Assembly: GCF_018294505.1 (NCBI RefSeq)
Contig: NC_057807.1
Location: forward strand, 183,852,920-183,916,919
Direction of reading: 5' to 3'
From: Triticum aestivum
Taxonomy: Eukaryota; Streptophyta; Magnoliopsida; Poales; Poaceae
Length of the DNA stretch: 64,000 nt
The translations under genes and the position numbers were made by a program. This document shows, piece by piece, positions 53,782 through 63,226 of this stretch. Under the pieces are notes generated by a model. The model did no database searches and was not told the DNA's origin. It was given only the letters and a program-made list of their open reading frames with translations. Each line of letters opens with the position of its first letter. Within the stretch, counting starts at the first letter, position 1.

Positions 53782-56571
53782 ATGCCACCGAAGAAGAAGG
53801 CTTCGGAGGCAGCTGTTTCGTCCGCGTCGCTTCCGCCGCCCCTGGAGCAAACGGGTGGTGGAGTAGACGCCGGCGGAAGAACGGGCGTCGACGAGGGTGC
53901 TCACAGTGCTGCCAAGTCCAAGGACAAGGCCGCGCAGACCTCGGCGTCCGTACGCGCACCGCGCCCGTCTCAGGAGGCGCGAGAACAGCAGCGTCATGGT
54001 GTTCGCAGCGCCATACGTCCGCTGGGCCAAGATCAAGCTGGTGGTTCGCGTGGCGTTCAAGACCAGCATGCACGCCAGCATGCTGGCCCCAGCGAAGTGC
54101 GGTCGCCTGGACGGGATACTGCTCCTTCTAACATAGTTAGAAGTCCGAGCATATCCCGCTCCTCGCACCGCTCGCCGATGCCGCCCACCACTCTAGCAGA
54201 AGCCTTGGCGCGAGCTCAACTACTTCTAGATTACCCTCCCACGGCAGACAAGACCAACGAATGGAGGGCCACGATCCAGAGCCTCATCGGCTTCGCCAAT
54301 GGCAACACTGCACGGCAACCAAGCACCTCGATGGCGCGGCAAGAATGCCGGACGCGAGCCGATGGCAACAAGACCGATGGAGGTGCAACTTCCATGCACT
54401 CTCCACCAAGAAGGCCAAGATCGCCGACTCGCCGGATCCACCCCGACAGCGGCTCCACCGCGTCATCGGATCCACGAGCTCGTCGCGACCAGCGCCAAGT
54501 TCTCCATGAACGGCAACAAGAGGACGCTCGTACTCGCATCGAGCGCCGAAGAGAAGCGTGGCGTCAATCTGACCAGCGCGCTGGGCCCTCTGTCGGCATG
54601 CACGCGCCGGGGGAACCAGGTGACTTGCCGTACGCGGTAGGTTGCCCTGCGTTCACCCATGAGCTGCGGCAAGTCCAGTGGCCCAGCAAGAAAAACTTCA
54701 AACCAGACGTACCGGAGAAGTACGAAGGCAAGTCGCATCTGTCGGAGTTCCTCAGCATCTACACCATCGCGGTGCAGGCTGCCGGGGGACGGGACTACAA
54801 GATCCTTGCCAACTACTTCCCGCTGGTACTCAAGCCCAACGTCAGGTCCTGGCTCATGCACTTGCCGGACAACTCCATCTCCTCTTGGGCAGATCTGTGC
54901 CATCAGTTTGTCGGCGCCTTTACAGGCGGCCACAAGCCACATGGGCAAGAGAGTGATCTTCATATACTCCCCCAGAAGGAAGGAGAGTCCCTGCGCAAGT
55001 TCATTCAGAGATTCAGCCGTGTACAGCATAACATCCCAGACGTCCACCCTGTCGCGGTCATCAGCGCGTTTCATCAGAACGTGCGAAACCGCAGGATGAG
55101 GGAGGAGATGGCGATGTGCAAGATCAGGGACGTCAGCGAGCTTTATGCCCTGGCCGACAAGTGTGCACGCGCTGAAGAGGGGAGGAGGCTCCCCGGAGAG
55201 AATACAGGAGCAGGAGGATCCGACAGTGAGGATGCCGCCCCGGCAAGGAAAGGCCGGCGGCGGAACAACAGAAGGAAGAAGGGCAAGGAAGTGCTAGCTG
55301 TCGAGCAGACCGGCAATGGAGGTGGCGCCACGGAAGCCAAGGATAGTGGCTCCGGCAAGGAGGCCCAGGCTGTGGCGGCCGCCGACAAGCAGGACAGCTC
55401 CGGCAAGCAGTATTGCAAGATCCACCGCACCAAGGGCCACGATCTCCAGAGCTGCAAGAAGGTCGAGCAGCTCGTCGAGCTGCAAAAAGCTGAGTACGAG
55501 CGACGTGACAAGGAGAAGGCCCAGGAAGGTGCTGGAGGAGCCGGCAAGAAACGCCCCGGCCGGGGAGGACGCCACGGCAAGGCCAAGCAGCGGCAAGGAG
55601 ACAGACCTCCCCGCGGCCGCGACAAGGATGAAGACGACGACGATGACGAATACATGGAGGATGACGAGGCCGACGAGCAGGAATTTCAGAAAGCCACAGA
55701 GGTTCTGTGCGTTGACGATGGTGCTTCTCTGCATACTTCGCACCGCCAACTCAAGCAGTGGATGCGGGAAGTTAATGCAGCAGAACCATCCATGGAGTCA
55801 CACAAGCCTCTGAAATGGTCCAGCACGCCTATCATCTTTGACATTGAGGATCACCCTGATCGCATAATTGCGGTTGGGTGCTTGCCGATGTTGGTTTCTC
55901 CAAATATCCGCAACCTCAAAGTCACGAAGATGCTAGTTGACGGCGGGGCCGGCTTGAACCTGATATCCTCCGCGGTCCTCCAGAAACTCCAGATCCCTGA
56001 CAGCGAGCTCGAAGAGACGGGCACATTCCAAGGAATCAATCCGGGAAGGAGCAAGCCAAAGGGAAAGATCACGCTGCCGGTGACATTTGGCAGCGAGTTG
56101 AACTTCAGAACTGAGAGGGTCACATTTGACGTTGCCGACTTCCCGTTGCCTTACAATGGGATCCTTGGCCGTCCAGCGCTCGCCAAGTTCATGGCAGCCT
56201 CTCACTATGCATACAACATGCTCAAGATGACAGGCCCAATAAGTGTCATTTCTGTCCCTGGCGACAAGAAGGATGCCCTTATCTGCGCCGACAAGATTTA
56301 CCGGGAAGCAGCAGCCACAGCCGATAGCAAATCACTTGCCGCTGAAGCTCCCGGGGGGAAGAAGAAGACCAAGTCTGGCAAGAGCTCTGATGCCCACTCC
56401 GGCAAGCGCACCTCTTCGGAGTGCTGCGCTACCGTCGAGGACGCACCATCGAGCTCCACCGGCAAGTACAAGAAGACGATGACAGCTCCGCCCGAGACCA
56501 AGAAGGTGTCCACCAAGGAGGACGGCACTGGTGGTACCTTCACCATCAGTGCCACCCTCGACCCCAAATAG
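53782..56571 (+). CDS. gag: Gag-protease polyprotein of the Tat-like element
   Basis: 929 codons, the longest open frame here. It starts MPPKKKASEAAVSSASLPPP 83 nt after the PBS. Residues 1-290 are basic and low-complexity. The gag core lies at ~295-410 (YEGKSHLSEFLSIYTIAVQA, LRKFIQRFSRVQHNI). A zinc-binding-like CKIHRTKGHDLQSC is at ~543-556, and an acidic run (DEDDDDDEYMEDDEADEQEF) at ~615-635. The protease is at ~718 (MLVDGGAGLNLIS) with ILGRPALAKF after it. The frame ends in a TAG at 56569-56571 that stands between DPK and ESALIAFLRANVDVFAW; the RT continues in the same frame, so this stop is probably a mutated Gln codon. Confidence 0.85.
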   Translation: MPPKKKASEAAVSSASLPPPLEQTGGGVDAGGRTGVDEGAHSAAKSKDKAAQTSASVRAPRPSQEAREQQRHGVRSAIRPLGQDQAGGSRGVQDQHARQHAGPSEVRSPGRDTAPSNIVRSPSISRSSHRSPMPPTTLAEALARAQLLLDYPPTADKTNEWRATIQSLIGFANGNTARQPSTSMARQECRTRADGNKTDGGATSMHSPPRRPRSPTRRIHPDSGSTASSDPRARRDQRQVLHERQQEDARTRIERRREAWRQSDQRAGPSVGMHAPGEPGDLPYAVGCPAFTHELRQVQWPSKKNFKPDVPEKYEGKSHLSEFLSIYTIAVQAAGGRDYKILANYFPLVLKPNVRSWLMHLPDNSISSWADLCHQFVGAFTGGHKPHGQESDLHILPQKEGESLRKFIQRFSRVQHNIPDVHPVAVISAFHQNVRNRRMREEMAMCKIRDVSELYALADKCARAEEGRRLPGENTGAGGSDSEDAAPARKGRRRNNRRKKGKEVLAVEQTGNGGGATEAKDSGSGKEAQAVAAADKQDSSGKQYCKIHRTKGHDLQSCKKVEQLVELQKAEYERRDKEKAQEGAGGAGKKRPGRGGRHGKAKQRQGDRPPRGRDKDEDDDDDEYMEDDEADEQEFQKATEVLCVDDGASLHTSHRQLKQWMREVNAAEPSMESHKPLKWSSTPIIFDIEDHPDRIIAVGCLPMLVSPNIRNLKVTKMLVDGGAGLNLISSAVLQKLQIPDSELEETGTFQGINPGRSKPKGKITLPVTFGSELNFRTERVTFDVADFPLPYNGILGRPALAKFMAASHYAYNMLKMTGPISVISVPGDKKDALICADKIYREAAATADSKSLAAEAPGGKKKTKSGKSSDAHSGKRTSSECCATVEDAPSSSTGKYKKTMTAPPETKKVSTKEDGTGGTFTISATLDPK

Positions 56572-57332
56572 GAAAGCGCGCTCATTGCTTTCCTGCGGGC
56601 GAATGTCGACGTGTTTGCATGGCAACCGTCTGATATCCCCGGTGTTCCCAGGAAAGTGATTGAGCAACACCTAGCCGTTTGTCCTCATGCGCGGCCCGTC
56701 AAGCAGAAAGTCAGAAAGCAAGCAGTGGAGCGCCAAGAGTTTATTGCAGAAGAAATCAGGAAGTTGGAAGCAGCAGGCCTTGTCAGAGGAGTGCTTCATC
56801 CCACGTGGTTGGCCAATCCGGTAGTTGTGCGCAAGGCCAACGGGAAATGGAGGCTTTGTATAGACTTCACCGATGTCAATAAAGCTTGTCCCAAAGATCC
56901 ATTTCCCTTGCCGCGCATTGACTAGATTGTTGACTCCACAGCGAGATGTGATTTGCTTTCATTTCTTGATGCATACTCAGGATACCATCAGATCTTCATG
57001 TCAGAAGAAGATGAGGAGAAAACCGCATTCATCACCCCATGTGGCACATACTGTTTTGTACGGATGCCCTTCGGGTTGAAGAATGCTGGATCAACATTTG
57101 CAAGGGTAGTCCATGTCGCTTTTGAGCCCCAGATACACAAAAATGTGGAAGCCTACATGGATAATATAGTGGTCAAGAGCAAGGGCAAGACTACCCTGAT
57201 TCAAGATTTAGATGAAACCTTTGCAAATCTGCGCAAGATCAAGCTCAAGCTCAACCCCGAGAAGTGCGTGTTTGGAGTCCCTTCCGGCAAGCTTCTAGGG
57301 TTCTTTGTGTCTCAGCGAGGGATTGAAGCCAA
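56572..57332 (+). pseudogene. Reverse transcriptase of the Tat-like element, truncated
   Basis: In phase with gag-protease. It reads ANVDVFAWQPSDIPGVPRKV, LANPVVVRKANGKWRLCIDF and DPFPLPRID, then TAG at 56923-56925 where Gln is expected, then FLDAYSGYHQIFMSEEDEEK, MPFGLKNAGSTFARVV and the active site YMDNIVVKS at 57154-57180. The active site should be YMDD, so the second catalytic Asp is now Asn (one G-to-A change). GKLLGFFVSQRGIEANP ends the homology at 57332. Everything downstream (RNase H, integrase, 3' LTR) is replaced by an inverted LTR. The enzyme is dead three times over. Confidence 0.85.
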
Positions 57333-57347
57333 CCCCGACATCTTTGG

Positions 57348-58282
57348 CACGAACACCTATGGGGACCGGCGGACCGAGCCCCCTTCGGTTCGGCAGAGGG
57401 CGGAGGTCGCACGAAGAGCGGATTGAGGCAGTACACACGAGCAGTTTACCCAGCTTCGGAGCTCTCCGGAGAGATAACACTCCTACTGTTGCTTGTTGCA
57501 TTGTATTGAGTTCTTGCTCAGGAGCGATGAACGCTACCAGACCGAGCGTGAGAGTGTTGTTGGTGTTTCGAATGAGCCGAACCCCCTCTACGTTGCGCAT
57601 GGGCCTCCTTTTATACGCTCAAGGGGTCACCCACAGGTGGCAACGTAGACTAGAGGGGTAAAAATGGAAAAAGAGTGCGGTAGGTACAGCTACCGCTACT
57701 ATGGACACAGTGTACCCTGCCTAACTCTGACGGCAGGGGACAAGGGCATTGAACGCCCGTCTGAGTCGCCTAAACAGTGCAAAAAGTGACCATTAGGAGT
57801 GCCACCGTTCGCCACGATGGCCTCCTCTTCGTCTCCGCTTGCCACCGCGTACCCCTGGCTGCACAGGCTCCCGCCACGCGCCCCTGAGAAAACCTCAGGG
57901 CGACACGCGGGTGGATGCGCTGGAGCGCGGGTATAGAGTGGCAGCTGGCCCCCGGCAAGTACCTTGCCGGGGTCGTCGTCTTGTCGCGTCCGGAAGCTTG
58001 TCGCTCGCCGGACCTTGCCGGGACGCGCGGTGCGTCGCGGCAAGTTTCTTGAGGTGTCGTGGTTGGCCTTCCCGGCAAGCTCCTTTAGCCGAGGCCTTGT
58101 CTCTTCGGGTTGAATACTTTCTTCTTGAATGGCTTCCCGGCAAGCTCCTCTTGCCGGGGTCTTGTCTTCTGAAGAGCCACAGAGTATCTTGGCGGTGACC
58201 TGGCGAGCCTCGCCGCGGGGTGCTGCAACTGCCCGTGCACAAGTTCGGGATACTAGGGTACCCCTACTCTAGTACACCGACA
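57348..58282 (-). repeat. 3' LTR of the minus-strand Tat-like element, 3' end missing
   Basis: 935 bp, TGTCGGTGTACTAG at 58282 to GGTGTTCGTG at 57348 on the minus strand. The plus-oriented copy (52743-53694) continues for 17 more bp. The TATA box TATAAAAGG is at 57615-57607. Confidence 0.85.
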
Positions 58283-58296
58283 GGAGCCCCCAGGCC
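58283..58296 (-). other. Polypurine tract of the minus-strand Tat-like element
   Basis: Minus strand GGCCTGGGGGCTCC directly before the LTR start; like the GGTTCGGGGGCTAC of the other Tat element. Confidence 0.65.
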
Positions 58297-58490
58297 TGGG
58301 CCACACACGGTGCCGAGCGCTGTTGGGCCAGGCCCAAAACAGGGCACGGGCACACGCGGCCTGGTCGTGCCATTTGCTACTCCGCATCCACCGCGCCCTC
58401 CCCAAACGGCACGCGTTGATTGCGGCGTCGTGGGAGAGATCGTGGGGTATTCTTTATTCTGGAAATGCGCAACGTTCGCCCCCTCCCTCT

Positions 58491-58500
58491 TTATAAGCAG
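58491..58500 (+). promoter_or_regulatory. TATA-like box of the second opposite-strand gene
   Basis: ttataagcag after a pyrimidine-rich ccccctccctct, 157 bp before the ATG at 58657 and ~210 bp from the LTR. It occupies the position of tataaga at 7803 in the other Tat element. Confidence 0.5.
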
Positions 58501-58656
58501 GGGAACCAGGGGCAGTTGCTCACCTTCGCCATTTGCTGCTGCAATCTCAGAAATCTCCGCCGCTCCCCTCCGCTTCCCAAGTCGAAAGAGAGCAGCATTC
58601 CGCCCCTGTCGCCGCCGCCACCACCAGCGCCGTCGATCTCCCCCACCGCCTCCGCC

Positions 58657-61600
58657 ATGGCTCCGAAAGCCGGGAAGGGGAAGGCCGCGAAGACTGCGGC
58701 TGCGAAGGCTGTGAAGTCGACCGAAGCGCAGCGGCTTGAGGCGCTGTGGAAGGAGCGGGCCACTTTCCCCCTGGAGCTCACCGCAAAGGAGCTGAGGGAC
58801 TGGTACTATCTCTTCTGGGCGACGGAGACGCGTGCGCATCCGCGCACAAACGTACTCTCCGCCGTCACCTCGCAAGAAGCTCCAGCTGGCGGGTACCCTT
58901 TCTTTGCCTTGTTCTTCTACTGCGGGCTCTGCCCGCCCTTCTCTGATTTCTTCTGCGACATTATGAACACCTACGGGCTCCACCTCCTTGATTTCACCCC
59001 CAACGCCGTTTTGACCATGGCAGTTTTCGCCCATCTATCGAAAACTTTGTCGGAGTCCACCCCAACGTAGCCCTCTTCCGCCACTTTTTTATGCCTCGTG
59101 TCGAGAGAGGGGAAACTCTTGCCGGTGGGATCGCCTGGATCTCGCGAGCCGGCAAGAAGTAGACCTATCTGGAGGGGGAGCTCCGCAACAAATGGGATGA
59201 GTGGAGAGCAGATTGGTGCTGGGTAGTAGAGGAGAACCCGCAGCCGTTCACTGCCCTGCGCCAAACCCCAGCAGTGTGTGGCAATGATTGGAGCGCCCTG
59301 TCCGCAGACGACGACAAGCTGAAGATCGCCACCACCCGGATCTTGCGTCTCAGGCTTGCCGGGCTGACTGTAGGGGCTGTCGGCGCAGATTTCCTTCGCC
59401 GCCGCATCGCCCCTCTGCAGGCGAGGGGGAGACTCGCCTGGGAATTTGGAGGCCCGACAGATATCATGAGGTTGCGCCCGGTGCTCAATTACAATTTCAC
59501 CGTCCTAGAATTGGACGGGATACTCAAGGAGACATTCAAGCACGACCCACAGCATCCCGAGTGGTTCAGGTTGCCGGCAAGCGTCGTTCCTTTGTGCAAC
59601 AACTCCTCGCGCGACCGCATCTGCGCGATGATGCCATTATGCGATTCGCACGGGATCATTCCAACTTGGCAAGAACCTGCCGACGACGTCGTGCAGCAGT
59701 TCTTCGACGGCCTAGTAGAAGTGGCGGTCAATGCTGACGAGAAGAAGCTCCTCACCCGTGACACCACCGATAAAGAGATGGAGCGCATCGCCACCAGGGC
59801 GGAAGAGGCGGCGGCACCCGCAGCCGCGGGTGAATTTGGGTTCACAGTGAAGGAAGCAGACGCGGCATTGGCAACGAGCCTTGCCGAACGGGAGTGGCCC
59901 GAAGACGAAGAAGAGCTCGCCGCGCCTGACGCCGAATCGAGCGAGCCCGCCGAGGGTGCGAGCGGTCCGCCATCTCCGAGGAGCTTGCCGCGAGCAGGGC
60001 CCGCAGCGCAGCCCCCAGCGCAGCCAAGAAGGCACCTCCGCAGGACCGGGGACGCAGCAGGGCGGCAAGCGGGCCAACAGCCGCAGCGCCGCGCGACGCG
60101 CTCCGCCGCGACAAGTACGGTTGCCGCGGGAGCGCCTCCTGCCGCGGTGGCAACTGGAACGGGGTCATCTTGGGCTACCGCCGCAGTCCCCGCCAAGCGG
60201 CCAAGGGATCCCACCCCACCACCTCGTCACGCCAGAGGTGGGCCGAACTTCGACCTCTCTGCGCTCAGCTCCGACGAGGAGGAAGAAGAAGAGTAAGATT
60301 CCCTTGTTATTCTTGTAGTTCTTCAACTTGCTATTCTTGTCTTGCATCTGATCTGATCCACCCTGGACTCTCCCTTTTCAGGACTCTGGCCCAAAGGGCG
60401 GCGAAGAGGGCCAAGGCTCCGGTGGTTATCATCGAGGACGAGCTCACTGCGACGGCAGGAGGCGCACCCGAGACTACCTTGCCGGATCCGGCCACTACTC
60501 CGCAGAGCAGCCCCCAGCGCAGCCCCCAGCGTAAGTACATGGTTTACTTTCTGCTTCTGGGCGCGCGCGGTTGCTCTTTTCCTTTGTTGACATCTGATCG
60601 CTGGTTTGTTTGTGCAGGAGCAGAACGGCTTCATCAGGAGGGCGTGGTGATCACCTCCGACTCGTCGTCTGCTTCGACTACGCCGCCAAGGGCGGACTCC
60701 CTGGCAAGGGAGCGTTCCCCGGCAAGGGAACAGTCTCCGGCAAGGGAGGAGTCTCCGGCAAGGGACAGTGCCAACGATCCCCTAGTGGTGGAGCAAATGA
60801 CAGCGGATCCCAGCACAGGTAGTCCTCCTTGCCCGAAACTTTCCTTGTGTTCTTCTGCTGATTTTTCTTCTCGAGTGCTTGTTTGATTTCTCCTTCTCCG
60901 GTTGTCAGATCCACCCTCCGTGGATCCGATGGAGACCGAGGCCACCGGTGAGGAGGACGCGCGCGGCGACACTGGCAACGCCACTGCCACCGAAGAAGAG
61001 GCCGGCGCTGATGATCCCGCCGACGACGAGGCCGCCAAGGCTGCTGGCGCAGGAGCTGGCGGGGGATCCGGCGATCGTACTGACGGCCCTGAGGCCGCAG
61101 GAGCGCCTGGCGCTGCACCGACCGCCGATCCCTCCGCTGCTGCCGCAGCGCCAGGCTCTGAGGAGCCCCAGTCTGGCGCCAATCTGAAGGTCGGCGAGGG
61201 CATCTTCATCAAGCTCCCCTGGGCGTCAAGCTCCAGGGCGCCGGTGGAAGGAGAAGCTCTGGATGGGGAGGTGCTTGCCTCCGCCGGGTTGTCGGTCGTC
61301 GACGTGCCAGGAAGCAACAGCGACGAGCCTGAGTAGGAGCGGCTGCTACGGAGGCTGCTGCCGCTCTACCGCGCCCGCCAAGTCAAGTTGGAGTCCCGAG
61401 AAGCGCTCGTCGCGAAGGCGAGTGTGGACATAGAGAAGTGCGCGGAGGAGCTCCGCGGTCTTCGCCAGGAAGCTCTCTGGGCCTTGGCGGAGGAGCGGGA
61501 GCAGCTTGCTGAGGAGCGGAAGGCCTTCCTCCTCGAGAAGGCCGAAGCTGAAGAGCAGCAGCGGCTCACCGGCGAGAAGCTGTGCGCGCACGAAGGCGAG

Positions 61601-62425
61601 CTGGCTCAACGGAAAGTGAACCTTGACAGCCACGAGGAGGAGCTCGCCGCGCGCGAACAGGCACTTGGCGGGATGCTCCAAGAGGTAAAGGATGCGGCTG
61701 CGGCTGCCGAGACCGCCAAGAAGGAATTAGAGGTATAGGTGGCGCAGCTGGAGGCCGATCTGAAGGCGAGTGGTGAAGAGCTTGCTGCGCTCAAGCTGGA
61801 GCGCGAGAAGGACGCCCTTGCCCACGGTGAACTGCAGGGCCTACTCGCCGAGAAGGGCAAAGAGCTGAGCGCCGCCAAGGATTCGAACGCTGACTTGGAG
61901 CTGAAGCTGGCCACCCTGACGGAGACGCTGGACGGCGCCAAGAAAAGGGAGGCGGACTTGAAGAAGGATATCAAGGCCAACGAGGCGCTGCTGGCGAGGG
62001 CCGCCGAAACCCAGAATCTGCTCAGAGATACTGTGGAGCTCTGGACGGAGGGCCTCGTGAACATTGCTGCAGTCATCGAAGAGGAGCTGGCGCAGCTGGG
62101 AGTGGAAGGCTTCGGGTACTCCTCCGACGAGAACCTCCAACCTAGCGTCAAGCTCACTCTGTTCTTCAAAGGCGTGGAGACGGCCCTCCAGCAACTCCGG
62201 GAAAGGATTCCAATGCAGCTGGCCGACGAGTCGCGTACGATTTGTGCCAGAGTTCTGGAGAAGGTGCTGGTGAAGGTGGCCTTCCGCAACCCAGGCCTCA
62301 ACCTCACCAACGTCCTCAAGAGGCTGCCGGCGGACGCTGATCTTGACGCACTCAAGGCCCTCGTCGCACCCATCGTGGACAGGGTGAACGAGGTCAAAAG
62401 GGTTGACGGCGGTCGCGTAGATTAG
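58657..62425 (+). pseudogene. Second opposite-strand spliced gene: gypsy-type domain and long coiled coil
   Basis: Four exons, all borders in phase: 58657-60292 (agtaagat donor), 60382-60530, 60618-60818, 60909-62425. The total plus one lost base equals 1168 codons. It starts MAPKAGKGKAAKTAAAKAV in good context (ccgccatgg). The N-terminal region (residues ~40-330: FALFFYCGLCPPFSDFFCDI, MNTYGLHLLDFTPNAVL, GRLAWEFGGPTDIMRLRPVL) resembles the PF04195-type domain at 7892. Next come an acidic end to exon 1, a repeat in exon 3 (RERSPAREQSPAREESPARD) and ~300 residues of coiled coil in exon 4. Defects: one missing base near 59036 and TAGs at 59159, 61334 and 61736, at least one where Gln is expected. 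Function unknown. Confidence 0.72.
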
Positions 62426-63226
62426 GCCGTCTGTTTTGTTCTTCTCTTGCCGCTGCCAATCATGTCATGGGAACACTTTATTAGAGGCGCGACAAGTTAC
62501 TTTTGTAATATAACTCTATCTTAGGCAATGATTGTTGTGTTACTTCCTTTACTCGACTCTTGGCTTTGTATGTTTCTGCCCTACGCTTTCTAGGGAAACT
62601 TGCCGGCGTAGGCACCCTTGCCGCGAGCGCCGAGTGCGGAACTTCAGCAGCCTGCTGGCAGGGCCGTTACCGACAAGCAACCTTGTCCCAACTAGTCGCA
62701 GCTCACTTAAATTGTTGAACGGACTCGAAACAAAGTAAGGGCGCAACTAGCTGCGAGTTGGTTCCTTCGCGCACAGGTTTTCCATACAAAGCATGGTCGT
62801 TCAAGGAAAATAACTTCAAAATTTAAAAAACTGATCGCTCAAACTTTGGCGACTTAGCTTTTCTGTCGTCTGCTTCCCGGCAAGGCGAAACTCTCTTGAA
62901 CGGCCCGGTCCACACCATTATCTTCTCCTTTCCCCCCGGCAAACCTTGTGTGCGAGGGAACCTTTTCCTTCTTGCGAAAAAGAGAGAAGAGAAAATAAAG
63001 ATGTGGAGCCTTACGGCTCGTTACCGCTTACCGGAGGCAGGTGCTGCACAAAATGTCAGATAACATATGCAAAAAGGAATACAACATGAAATCGACAAGA
63101 TGTGCAGGGCACATGAGCTTTATTTATGCACGGGGTCTGCGCCCGGCTTTGTACAAAGGATTACATGCATCAGCGGCAAGACTTGTACAAAAGGTGGTTG
63201 CCGGAAAAGCTTCCGGCAACCGCGCC
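62426..63226. other. Spacer between converging genes of the minus-strand Tat-like element
   Basis: 801 bp with no protein-like frame; equivalent to 10654-11464 in the other Tat element. T-rich sequence just after the plus-strand stop (ttttgtaatataactc) may hold a polyadenylation signal. Several CCGGCAAG-type words. Confidence 0.45.

Larger units (their letters stand above)
52743..57347 (+). mobile_element. Tat-like Ty3-gypsy element, plus strand, truncated in RT
   Basis: 5' LTR 52743-53694, PBS, a long gag-protease frame and RT up to 57332, where the sequence switches into an inverted copy of the same LTR. It is inserted in ORF0 of the Tekay-like element (candidate target duplication tttgt, 52738-52742). 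DGG-type protease, C-x2-H-x4-H-x4-C gag motif and family LTR tie it to the minus-strand element on its right. Very GC-rich and full of the word CCGGCAAG. Confidence 0.82.

Noticed and set aside
53589..56670. Many 60-200-codon frames overlapping the gag-protease gene
   Set aside because: Shadows of the real frame 53782-56571 in GC-rich DNA; none has domain-like patterns.
52743..58282. Inverted LTRs read as one large hairpin transposon
   Set aside because: Each LTR has its own PBS or PPT on the expected side and leads into its own element, so these are two elements joined, not one inverted-repeat element.
58264..62397. Long minus-strand frames (for example 58264-59034, 59489-60214, 60634-61317, 61606-62397)
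   Set aside because: Shadows of the plus-strand spliced gene; the plus strand has in-phase introns and coherent domains, the minus frames are Ser/Ala/Arg low complexity.
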